Of a stretch of 33,688 nt of DNA, positions 17,401 to 23,888 are shown piece after piece. Location of the stretch: positions 1-33,688 of the forward strand of contig DYKG01000037.1 of the NCBI GenBank assembly GCA_020722725.1, given 5' to 3'. The translations under genes and the position numbers were made by a program. The DNA is from Candidatus Methylomirabilis sp. GTDB lineage: Bacteria; Muiribacteriota; Ozemobacteria; Ozemobacterales; Ozemobacteraceae. The notes below the pieces were generated by a model. That model saw only the letters and a list, made by a program, of their open reading frames with translations, made no database searches and was not told where the DNA came from. The stretch's first letter is position 1. Each line of letters opens with the position of its first letter.

Positions 17401-18783
17401 AATGCAATTAACCAAACCCGGAAAACAAAGCTCGGGGAAGCTGTTAAAGGCGAAATGACCAAAGACGCAGCCTTCGAAATTTTTCGCAGCCTGTTTGGCA
17501 CCGATGCTTATTTTGGCCTGGTTCACGGGCTCAACATGCCGGTCAGAATTTTTGCAAATACCGGCTTTGCGGTTATGCAGCTGATAGCTTATCCGAACAT
17601 TGAAAATCCTGAACGAATTTTTTTCTGGCTGTTTCTCGATGACCTGAATAACGCAATGCGCCGCATTTTTCGCCACACAGAAACTGATTTTGCCATTTTT
17701 ACCGACAGCAAAGCCATGTATGGCGCTTTAAAACAGCCATATGAAACGGGTTTTGCCAACGATTCAGTTTCTGCCTGCCGCTGGGCCGTCGCAACCAAGA
17801 CACCTATAAGCATTACTCGCAAGATTCTCGGCAAAAATTTTAGAGTTGAAGCCAGAATCGGCAGAATTAATGAAGTAATGTTGCTTGTCGGACTTATCCC
17901 AGAAGAATTGCTCATAGAAAAGGTCGAGCAGAATCGACTAAACCTGCTCTATCTTCTGCTGCTTTCAATCTTTGCAATTGTTTTACTGGCAGTAGTTCTC
18001 GCCAGTGATTTTGTCAGACCGATTCGCGACCTGACCCATGGGGCAGCAAATGTCAGTCAGCAAAATTACAGCTTTCGTATTGCAATCGATCGCCACGACC
18101 AGTTGGGCGACATTTTGCTCGCTTTTAACAGTATGACTAAGGGTTTAAGCGAAAAAGAACTGATGGGGCGTATGGTTTCCCGGTCGGCAAAAGCCATGGC
18201 TGCTGATGTAGAGCGATTGAAAGCCGCAGAAGCAGGGTTCAAAATGGAAGTGGCAATTCTTTATATCGCCGTTCCATCATTTGCTTCCTTTATCGGAATG
18301 ATGCCCTCGCCGGAATTGATCGCTGAACTGAAAAAACATACTGAAACACTTTGCCGCATCATCATAGATTGCGGCGGTGACATCGATAAACTGATGGGTG
18401 AAAAGTTGCTCGCAGTATTTTATTCTGAAATTGAAGGAACCGGGAAATCAGACAAGCTTCTTGCTGCGGTCGAGCAGATAAGAAAAGCCGAGAGACAGGG
18501 TATTTTACCATTCCCGGTCACTACCGGAGCCCACCAGGGGGAAGTCATCGCCGGCCTTCTTGGAGTAGGCAATCATCGTGACTTCACAATAATTGGCGAT
18601 CCGGTTAATACCGCCGCCAGAATTTGCAGCAAAGCATCAGAACTGCCGCGCGAAAGGTTTCTCGTAAGCTCTGAGATTGCCCGAACAGCCAGAAACAACA
18701 ATATTGAATTTAGAAATTTCGGCGAAGTCGAACTGAAAGGAAAAGCTGAAACAATAGAATTGTTCCAGCTCTTCTTTAAATAG
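14461..18783 (+). CDS. Second giant cyclase paralogue, main part with HAMP and both cyclase domains
   Basis: This 1440-codon frame is the remainder of the paralogue. The ATG at 14461 has no ribosome site and the frame is open back to the A9 run, so it is a continuation, not a separate gene. Numbered from 14461, helices lie near 149-176, 474-494, 803-824, 835-857 and 1162-1184, and HAMPs near 175-230 and 1185-1240. Cyclase 1 has Asp259 (SDIRNFT), Lys299 and Asp303 (KFIGDAIEAVF) but Lys382 and Lys386 at the Asn/Arg positions (IGQAFKRAEKFE). Cyclase 2 has Ala1270 and Glu1314 at the metal positions but retains Lys1310, Thr1376, Asn1383 and Arg1387 (FTIIGDPVNTAAR). The division of residues is the same as in the first protein, so it predates the gene duplication. 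Adenylate cyclase activity is inferred. Confidence 0.85.
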   Translation: MEHELERFRGRIFRTKFGRGKIVTLHDFILIEGKPRFAIMVCWLDSQVDSAVLSRSANLLALKNPQIKVLAYRSSPEGNRLVFQPDRGFNFSTLSTFKKFADSALNMREGFIRGAEGNLSMVGYCSPHFNDTILIAGMDRSENIFNHQIRVSIFMTIGLLGLTIMILSGFISYSRIVKPLEEIKKTLDEVQGGKLEFSGETTRSDEIGLLYREFEKMISGLQVRQRLASILSDHAVDAVSSGEGSLKSQQFEAVVLISDIRNFTVLGETYPPAILTEMLNRHFAEMAKVITENGGQIYKFIGDAIEAVFVDNPKFTGSPAVRAVASSVKMLNRLDSINAERKKKRSFVYRIGIGLATGKIIAGETGSAETRLEYAMIGQAFKRAEKFEAFTKKISGLPLVFDAEIAKAIEGKNFKIQEHLHHEEKVFGIIETSSDHEPVQVLESIQNQAAEPFFNIKPEIPDCQNIEKRIKGGRQIVYFTGLICLIFLSIAWYQTNSLKHEKSVKHRLDSIRENIEFSLMKGGFGDEKAILEEFLQFESDQIAAHLAWNDSGISSDSFKSSVEQSLGKIQSAGISPLQFAALHKPGGIEVDQISGNWKIVKFIGKPELHNDCETLLQRLMQVITSRKYESFEKFQDKLPSLIGLRMEISNFFNDLHARVINVKRLGRDEYLYWQPIFIKNPKFQVDLKKVNLAQFLKQKPGPDAILGVGTVLFNFDIHQVKAAFFKMLCRVFENDGVEFAIVFDKGKSLVSKGFPIAAELLDYKESFIGPENWMFLQRYSQFEAKKFKIILAQTANLPPKSGLFRLPFAFLLIFAWMWYKTVFYEELIARRFAIQLWLGLLAAAVIPLASVYLVNELNAIDQEKIILKQERLRLINLFEKLEQRQLLQEIRAWEVIQEKSRDPALKKLLDQLDLNQTPELLKKIGQHVRTIAEKVRYNEMIIFSNRGWNLSVYPQDLKREVGEFKRFVQTFAADCFADFGNAINQTRKTKLGEAVKGEMTKDAAFEIFRSLFGTDAYFGLVHGLNMPVRIFANTGFAVMQLIAYPNIENPERIFFWLFLDDLNNAMRRIFRHTETDFAIFTDSKAMYGALKQPYETGFANDSVSACRWAVATKTPISITRKILGKNFRVEARIGRINEVMLLVGLIPEELLIEKVEQNRLNLLYLLLLSIFAIVLLAVVLASDFVRPIRDLTHGAANVSQQNYSFRIAIDRHDQLGDILLAFNSMTKGLSEKELMGRMVSRSAKAMAADVERLKAAEAGFKMEVAILYIAVPSFASFIGMMPSPELIAELKKHTETLCRIIIDCGGDIDKLMGEKLLAVFYSEIEGTGKSDKLLAAVEQIRKAERQGILPFPVTTGAHQGEVIAGLLGVGNHRDFTIIGDPVNTAARICSKASELPRERFLVSSEIARTARNNNIEFRNFGEVELKGKAETIELFQLFFK

Positions 18784-18794
18784 AAAACCAGCTC

Positions 18795-19337
18795 TTACTG
18801 CTGCTTTAGCTCGGTATCTTTTTCAGCCTTTTTCATTTTTTTCGGGGTATGGTCATTCAAATAAAGCTCGAAAGTCCCATTTATTCCTTCAGCCTTTTCT
18901 GAATTCACTCTCAGGTCGCCGGTAAAAACCCGGTTTTTCGGGTCTGGCTGCTGAGCTTTTAGAGATACATGCCCAACCGGAATTTCAAGTTTTTTTTCGA
19001 GATCTTTTTCCATGCTTGAAATTGGGTCAGGCATTTCAATCAGATCAGCTTCGAGAACATCATCACCATTCAATACCAGCTTGAGTTTAAATGCATAACC
19101 GCCAATATCAAACATTCCTTTAACATTTTTATTCTTTTCTTCTTTTCCGTTTTCTTCACTTCTTTCAGCAGTGACTGCTATTCTGGCAACTTTAAATTCC
19201 TTGCCTTTGAAGGCAAAGCCTTCAGCAATCAGTAACGGCTCTCGTTCATTTTCTTTACCAGTCAGATTAGGTTCAACCGCCGCAACGACCCCGACGAATA
19301 AACAAAAAACCAGGCCGAGAATAAAAAATCTTGGCAT
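18795..19337 (-). CDS. Exported hypothetical protein
   Basis: The 180-aa product has a clear Sec signal peptide (MPRFFILGLVFCLFVGVVAA) and a hydrophilic, Lys/Glu-rich mature region that looks beta-rich (FAFKGKEFKVARIAVTAE, GMFDIGGYAFKLKLVLNG, HVSLKAQQPDPKNRVFTGD, GTFELYLNDH). No cysteines or lipobox are seen in the mature part. AGGAGG lies ten bases before the ATG. It converges on the second cyclase, 11 bases apart. I do not recognise a family. The pattern of short repeated strand segments suggests an envelope or periplasmic binding protein, but no role can be assigned. Confidence 0.8.
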   Translation of the reverse strand: MPRFFILGLVFCLFVGVVAAVEPNLTGKENEREPLLIAEGFAFKGKEFKVARIAVTAERSEENGKEEKNKNVKGMFDIGGYAFKLKLVLNGDDVLEADLIEMPDPISSMEKDLEKKLEIPVGHVSLKAQQPDPKNRVFTGDLRVNSEKAEGINGTFELYLNDHTPKKMKKAEKDTELKQQ

Positions 19338-19365
19338 TTGTCAGTTACCTCCTGAGCATTTATAC

Positions 19366-19371
19366 TATAAT
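19366..19371 (+). promoter_or_regulatory. -10 element upstream of the ankyrin gene
   Basis: A perfect TATAAT lies 45 bases before the ankyrin gene start, inside the 79-base divergent intergenic region. The best -35 match, TTGTCA (19338-19343), is 22 bases away, too far for a standard sigma70 promoter, so only the -10 element is claimed. Confidence 0.35.
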
Positions 19372-19416
19372 CATAACAGAATCCCAACCACCGGTAAGAG
19401 ATTTATTGGCAAAACT

Positions 19417-20115
19417 ATGTTTAGAATTCTTTTTGTGTTGTTGTTTCTTTCATCATCGCTGTTAAACGCGGCATTAAAAGACATTCACCAGCTCGCGGCC
19501 GAAGGAAACCTTGAAGAAATAAGAATCTGCATCAAAATTGACCGGCGAATGATCGACTTAAAAGATGAGCTGGGCCGCACTCCCCTGCACGTTGCAACGA
19601 TAAACGGACATTTGAGTGCGGTTAATGTGTTGATCAAAGGCGGGGCGGAAGTTAACATCAAAGACCGCCTGAAGGGATCAACTCCCCTGCATTATGCCGC
19701 TTTTTATAATTACCCGAAAATTGTGAAATTCCTGTTGTCACGCAGAGCTGACGCCAATATTCAAGATAACGACGGCTTTTCCCCGCTGCATCTGGCCGCA
19801 GCAAACGGCTGCAAATCAATTGTTGAAATCCTGCTGGATCACAAGGCCAACCCCAACTGCTTGAACCGCTACGGTCAGACTCCTTTGCATCTGGCTGCAT
19901 TGGCAGGAACCACGCGCAACTTTTCCCCATTCGCATCCAGAACAAAAGAAGACTTTCTCCAATCAGCAGAACTTCTTCTGCAAAAAGGGGCATACGGCAA
20001 CCCGAGAGATTTTCATAATGACGACCCTGCAACCATTGCATTCAGGAATTTCCCCGGCAGTGACTTTCAAAAACGGTTTGTCGATTTGCTTGAATACTGG
20101 AAACGCTTGCGATAA
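19417..20115 (+). CDS. Exported ankyrin-repeat protein
   Basis: The 232-aa protein starts with a signal peptide (FRILFVLLFLSSSLLNA) followed by ankyrin repeats. Canonical repeat cores are GRTPLHVATINGH, STPLHYAAFYNY, GFSPLHLAAANG and GQTPLHLAALAG, with a less regular N-terminal repeat from about residue 20 and a C-terminal cap ending FVDLLEYWKRLR. Ankyrin repeats bind protein partners. With a signal peptide this one acts in the periplasm or outside. The frame extends upstream to 19171, but the extra part overlaps the divergent gene and lacks a signal peptide, so the ATG at 19417 is chosen. The ribosome site is weak. The partner is unknown. Confidence 0.88.
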   Translation: MFRILFVLLFLSSSLLNAALKDIHQLAAEGNLEEIRICIKIDRRMIDLKDELGRTPLHVATINGHLSAVNVLIKGGAEVNIKDRLKGSTPLHYAAFYNYPKIVKFLLSRRADANIQDNDGFSPLHLAAANGCKSIVEILLDHKANPNCLNRYGQTPLHLAALAGTTRNFSPFASRTKEDFLQSAELLLQKGAYGNPRDFHNDDPATIAFRNFPGSDFQKRFVDLLEYWKRLR

Positions 20116-20202
20116 TTCTTTACTTGCAGGCTCGATTTTTATTAAACTGTCGGTATAAATTAAATTTTGCTTGCTTCAGAGCTAATGCAACAGGAAAAAA
20201 AT

Positions 20203-22281
20203 ATGAACGGTTTTCCTTCTGGCGATCAAATAGAGAAAGCTGCTGAATTCACATTTTTCAGCAGCATCAAATTCAAAGTCTGGGTCGGCGTGTTGATTCT
20301 GACGATTCTGCCTCTTTTTAGTATTGGGTATTATTCGTTCAATGTTCTTGCCGATATTTCGCGTGGATTGCTCATTGAAAGCAATATCCAGGCTTTTCAA
20401 CAGGTAAAATACGAAGTCGATCAATACGTATCGATGTACGAAGACCTGGCAAGATTTCTCGCCAACGATGCCCGACTGCAGCAGCCTGATTCGGAAGCGG
20501 CCGGCCAGGCTTTACAGCAACTCGACCAGTCTTATGAATATGTCGAAAGAATCGTGATCTGCAACCCGGAAGGCAATTTACTGAGACATTCAAAGCCTGA
20601 AAAAGAAACGATTGCCGAGCTGACTGTGCCAGAAAAGATGTTGACCCGCTCAACTCAGACCATAATGTTTTCTCCTGAAGCTTTTCTGGTGCGTGCTCCG
20701 ATCGGAAATGCCTCCGAAACCAATCAACTGATCGCAACCATCTCTTTTCTTAAACTTCGAAAATCTCTGGAGGGAATCACTTTCGGCACCAATTTTCGCT
20801 ATTTCCTCGTAACTCAGGAGGGCGAAAACCTTCTCGACCAGCCTGATTTTCCCCAGGAGCTGATTTCTGATCTGATGCAGCGACCATGCGGTGCCTATGA
20901 TGTGGCTTCAACCCGCTCTGACGAACAGACTCAGGTCGCCATTTCCCTGCCAATTCTTCATTACAATTTGAGAATATTCGTGTTTCAGAATGCCGGCGAA
21001 GTATATGCCGTAGCAAGTACCATCAAGAACAAAACTTTCAACTTTGTTATTCTGATTGGCCTGTTTGCGCTTCTGATCGCTACTTATCTAAGTTTCAAAC
21101 TTACCGGACCGGTAATCGAAATAGCCGGCAAAGCTAACGAATTAAGTGAAGGAAACCTTGAAACTCAGGTAAAAATGCAGCGTAACGACGAACTTGGTTT
21201 TCTCGCCGGCTGTTTTAACCTTATGGCACGAAGAATTCGCAACAAAGTATTCGAGCTTTCTGCGCTTTACCGGGTTTCGCAGATAATCAACACTTCTTCA
21301 ACCTATCAGCAGGCTTTAGATGAGTGTCTCAGCCACATCGTTGAAATTTTCAAAGCCAAACGCGGTTCGATAATGCTGCTTAACGATGACCGAACCAGAC
21401 TCAGCGTTGAGAGTTTCCGACAAATAGGGCAGATCGACCAGGAAAACCAGAGCAATGAACCGGTGCGCAAAACCGAACTCGACGTAGGTGAAGGTATTGC
21501 CGGTGAGGTAGTCGCAACCAGTCAACCGATTCTGTGCATGGACTGCAGTCGCGACGAAAGATTCAAAAATGACTCAAAAAGCAGTTTCAAGGCTCCGGAA
21601 ACTCTTATTTCAGTGCCTTTGATTGTTCATAATTCATGTGTCGGGGTTCTCAATCTGTCTGACCGCTCTAACAGCCAACCCTTTAACCAGGAAGACCTGG
21701 CTCTGCTACAGGCTATCGCCAGCCAGATGGCAATGTCGATCGACAATGCCAGACTACATGAACTGACGATTACCGATGACCTGACCGAATTATATGTCCA
21801 CAAATATTTCCATATCCGGCTTGAAGACGAAATTAAGAGAGCGAGAAGATTTTCATTCCCACTGACCCTGGTTATGTTTGTGGTCGATGAATTCAAATAT
21901 CTGACAGAAAAGCATGGCAGCCGCATGGGCGATGCGGCTCTCTATGAAATTGGCCGCATTTTAAAGGACTCGGTAAGAGCGACCGACATCCCATGCCGCT
22001 CCGGCGTGGAAGAATTCGCTGTCATACTTGCCCACACCAATGCTGAACAGGCATTAATTTTTGCTGAGCGGCTGCGCGAAAGAATCGCATCTTTCAAAGT
22101 CGTAAGAGGCAAAGAAGAAGCCAGCATGACAATCAGCGTGGGCATCGCAGAATATCATCAACAAATCGGCAAACCCTCTGACCTGGTTAACATGGTCGAA
22201 AAGGCGATGATAAAGAGTCGGAACAACGGTGGGAATCTTACTACCACTGAATCGACCGATTCGGAAGGACAGAAACAATGA
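20203..22281 (+). CDS. Membrane sensor with HAMP, GAF and a degenerate GGDEF domain
   Basis: The 692-aa protein has a helix (about 26-48), a periplasmic sensor of about 230 residues, a second helix (about 280-300), HAMP (about 300-352, with KMQRNDELGFLAGCFNLMA), GAF (about 370-515) and GGDEF (about 525-675). The signature is GVEEF at 601-605 instead of GG(D/E)EF. The metal-binding Asp of VVDEFKYL is kept. The inhibitory c-di-GMP site RxxD is intact (RATD 592-595, exactly five residues before the signature). It is either a weak diguanylate cyclase or a c-di-GMP receptor. The ATG at 20203 has AGGA eight bases upstream; earlier TTG/ATG starts lack one. Its stop overlaps the TAXI gene by four bases. 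Confidence 0.88.
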   Translation: MNGFPSGDQIEKAAEFTFFSSIKFKVWVGVLILTILPLFSIGYYSFNVLADISRGLLIESNIQAFQQVKYEVDQYVSMYEDLARFLANDARLQQPDSEAAGQALQQLDQSYEYVERIVICNPEGNLLRHSKPEKETIAELTVPEKMLTRSTQTIMFSPEAFLVRAPIGNASETNQLIATISFLKLRKSLEGITFGTNFRYFLVTQEGENLLDQPDFPQELISDLMQRPCGAYDVASTRSDEQTQVAISLPILHYNLRIFVFQNAGEVYAVASTIKNKTFNFVILIGLFALLIATYLSFKLTGPVIEIAGKANELSEGNLETQVKMQRNDELGFLAGCFNLMARRIRNKVFELSALYRVSQIINTSSTYQQALDECLSHIVEIFKAKRGSIMLLNDDRTRLSVESFRQIGQIDQENQSNEPVRKTELDVGEGIAGEVVATSQPILCMDCSRDERFKNDSKSSFKAPETLISVPLIVHNSCVGVLNLSDRSNSQPFNQEDLALLQAIASQMAMSIDNARLHELTITDDLTELYVHKYFHIRLEDEIKRARRFSFPLTLVMFVVDEFKYLTEKHGSRMGDAALYEIGRILKDSVRATDIPCRSGVEEFAVILAHTNAEQALIFAERLRERIASFKVVRGKEEASMTISVGIAEYHQQIGKPSDLVNMVEKAMIKSRNNGGNLTTTESTDSEGQKQ

Positions 22282-23252
22282 AAAAGCCATTTTATTCAAC
22301 CATTCTGCTCCTGATCTTCTCTTGTCTTGTGCTAAATTCGCTTCAAGGTCAGGAATACCGGCTGAATCTGATCAAGCGCTTCTATTCAATCGGTACAGCA
22401 AGTATCAATGGTACTTATTTCCCCATTGGCAATTCGATCGCCCGCTCTTTATCTGCCAACCTGAAAAATCTCGTTGCCATAGCTGAGCCCACCGAAGGCT
22501 CGGTAGCCAACGTCGAATATCTGCGTAAAGGACAGATTGACCTGTCTCTCATGCAGAGCGATATTGCCTGGCAGGCCGCCAAAGGGATCGGGCCTTTTGT
22601 CGATAGCCCGCTCAAGGAGCTGAAAGTTCTTTCATCACTTTATTCTGAGGTCATTCAAATCGTTGTTAGAAGTAGCAGTAAAATAAAAACCATTGGTGAC
22701 CTGAAAGGTTGCAAAATTTCAGTTGGCAGCAAAGAAAGCGGCAGTGCGGTTAATGCAATTCAGGTTTTAACGACAGCTGGTCTGCAACCGAGTGATTATG
22801 AACTGGTTTACGAAAGATTCACCAGGGCCACCGAATCACTCAAAGATGGCTATGTTGACGCAGTTTATTATACCGGGGCTATTCCTGCTGATGGCATCGT
22901 AAGACTTGCCGACAGAACCAATATCCGTCTTGTAGTGGTGCCCGAAGAAATCCAACAGAGGCTGGTAAAAGAATACCCCTACTTTTCATCAGAATCGATC
23001 CCGGCAGGATCTTACCGGGGTCAGGCAGAGCCAGTCAGCAGCATTGGACTGCGAGCTCTTCTGGTAACGACTGAAAGCCTTTCTACTCATGATGCAGAAA
23101 GATTCCTTCGGGTTATTTACCAAAATTCTTCAAACATTGCAGCGCAGAATCTTGTGTCGACATTTTCCCGCCGGGAAGATTCATTCAAGGGCGTTGATGC
23201 TGAAATGATACATTCAGGGGCTTTAAAATTCTTTCAAAAATCTGCAAAATAA
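22278..23252 (+). CDS. TAXI-family substrate-binding protein
   Basis: TAXI proteins are periplasmic receptors of TRAP-type transporters. The 324-aa product has a signal peptide (KPFYSTILLLIFSCLVLNSL), the typical opening YSIGTASINGTYFPIGNSIA, then VEYLRKGQIDLSLMQSDIAW and a C-terminal lobe with YVDAVYYTGAIPADGI. No TRAP permease gene is present in the window. Instead it overlaps the preceding HAMP-GAF-GGDEF sensor by ATGA. That arrangement suggests the receptor delivers a ligand signal to the sensor, not a substrate to a transporter (inference). A permease elsewhere in the genome is equally possible. Confidence 0.9.
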   Translation: MKKPFYSTILLLIFSCLVLNSLQGQEYRLNLIKRFYSIGTASINGTYFPIGNSIARSLSANLKNLVAIAEPTEGSVANVEYLRKGQIDLSLMQSDIAWQAAKGIGPFVDSPLKELKVLSSLYSEVIQIVVRSSSKIKTIGDLKGCKISVGSKESGSAVNAIQVLTTAGLQPSDYELVYERFTRATESLKDGYVDAVYYTGAIPADGIVRLADRTNIRLVVVPEEIQQRLVKEYPYFSSESIPAGSYRGQAEPVSSIGLRALLVTTESLSTHDAERFLRVIYQNSSNIAAQNLVSTFSRREDSFKGVDAEMIHSGALKFFQKSAK

Positions 23253-23329
23253 AAACCAGCTCTGCTATAGCGGTTCTTCGGTACATAAGTATAATCAAAC
23301 GAATATTTCTTGTTATTTTGGAGAAGACT

Positions 23330-23404
23330 ATGTCAAGTTCAGGCAAAATCCTATTCCTGACACTGATAATGTGCTTATACCATTCATACTTAATTCGTTC
23401 GTGA
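23330..23404 (+). CDS. Very short signal-peptide-like ORF, probably a gene remnant
   Basis: After GGAG (eight bases upstream) an ATG opens 24 codons, SSSGKILFLTLIMCLYHSYL then IRS and stop. It looks like the signal sequence of an exported protein that has lost its mature part. It lies between a 13-base direct repeat (23299-23311 and 23445-23457) and just before a palindromic repeat, in a region that also holds a broken PLD gene. It may be non-functional. Confidence 0.3.
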   Translation: MSSSGKILFLTLIMCLYHSYLIRS

Positions 23405-23420
23405 CACTACGATTTAAAGC

Positions 23421-23442
23421 GGGCCGACACGGTGGTCGGCCC
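23421..23442. repeat. REP-like palindrome
   Basis: GGGCCGAC (23421-23428) pairs perfectly with GTCGGCCC (23435-23442) across ACGGTG. Its GC content contrasts with the AT-rich flanks, and it ends directly before the PLD remnant. Short palindromes of this kind are often dispersed between genes. Only one copy is present in this window. Confidence 0.6.
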
Positions 23443-23459
23443 CTACGAATATTTCTTCT

Positions 23460-23636
23460 GTGATTCGTATTATTGCCTTTGAAGACCGGCGAGTTACCCA
23501 CTCATTCCGCAAGGTTCTGGAGAAAGATCTGGCCCGGTGCCGGGAAATCACCCTTGAAGATGTCAGAAGCTGGAACCGCGACCTGATGAAAAAAGCCAGA
23601 ATGGAGTTCTTCAATCTGTTTAAATTCATGTTTTAA
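23460..23636 (+). pseudogene. C-terminal remnant of a phospholipase D / cardiolipin synthase-like protein
   Basis: The frame from 23460 encodes 58 residues: VIRIIAFEDRRVTHSFRKVL, then EKDLARCREITLEDVRSWNR and a basic, aromatic tail NLFKFMF. This follows the pattern of the C-terminal end of cardiolipin synthases (a strand with a D/E-R-x-V motif, F/L-EeDL..CREITLEeW). Neither HKD catalytic motif is present. The frame stays open upstream into the adjacent palindrome, so the break point is near 23445. It is the tail of a gene whose front has been deleted or replaced. Confidence 0.6.
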
Positions 23637-23645
23637 CCAAAATCA

Positions 23646-23683
23646 AAAAACCCCGGTTCGTCATCTGACGAGCCGGGGTTTTT
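23646..23683. terminator. Bidirectional Rho-independent terminator
   Basis: CCCCGGTTCGTCA (23651-23663) pairs with TGACGAGCCGGGG (23666-23678) with one G-U pair, preceded by six A residues and followed by five T residues, so it can work on both strands. It sits ten bases after the stop of the PLD remnant and was probably that gene's terminator. Confidence 0.85.
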
Positions 23684-23732
23684 GTACGAGAGCACATTGA
23701 ATTTATTCGATTGTTTCTGGCCGCTTCGATGG

Positions 23733-23817
23733 TTCGACATGGCTCACCAACTGCCCGCCAAGCGGGCTCATCGACCAATAAAAGACGGTCATTGAGCTTG
23801 TCGAAATGCCAGTCTTT
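23733..23817. repeat. Nested inverted repeats, intergenic element
   Basis: TTCGACATGGCTCA (23733-23746) is an imperfect inverted copy of TGAGCTTGTCGAA (23793-23805), with one extra base. Between them GCCCGC (23753-23758) pairs with GCGGGC (23762-23767). The right part can also fold as AAAGAC (23781-23786) with GTCTTT (23812-23817). No coding capacity. It resembles dispersed intergenic palindromes built around a TTCGACAAGCTCA core. Only one copy is visible here. Confidence 0.55.
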
Positions 23818-23888
23818 GAAATAAAAACCAATGCGTTTCCGTATATTTCAAAAGAATTTGATTTAAATCAATCGTTTTACCTTTATCT

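Noticed and set aside
19171..19416. Upstream extension of the ankyrin gene
   Set aside because: It runs across the divergent exported-protein gene and its promoter, and would bury the signal peptide inside the protein.
18783..23272. Shared AAAACCAGCTCT after the second cyclase gene and after the TAXI gene
   Set aside because: A twelve-base match without hairpin, flanking similarity or third copy is too little to claim a repeat.
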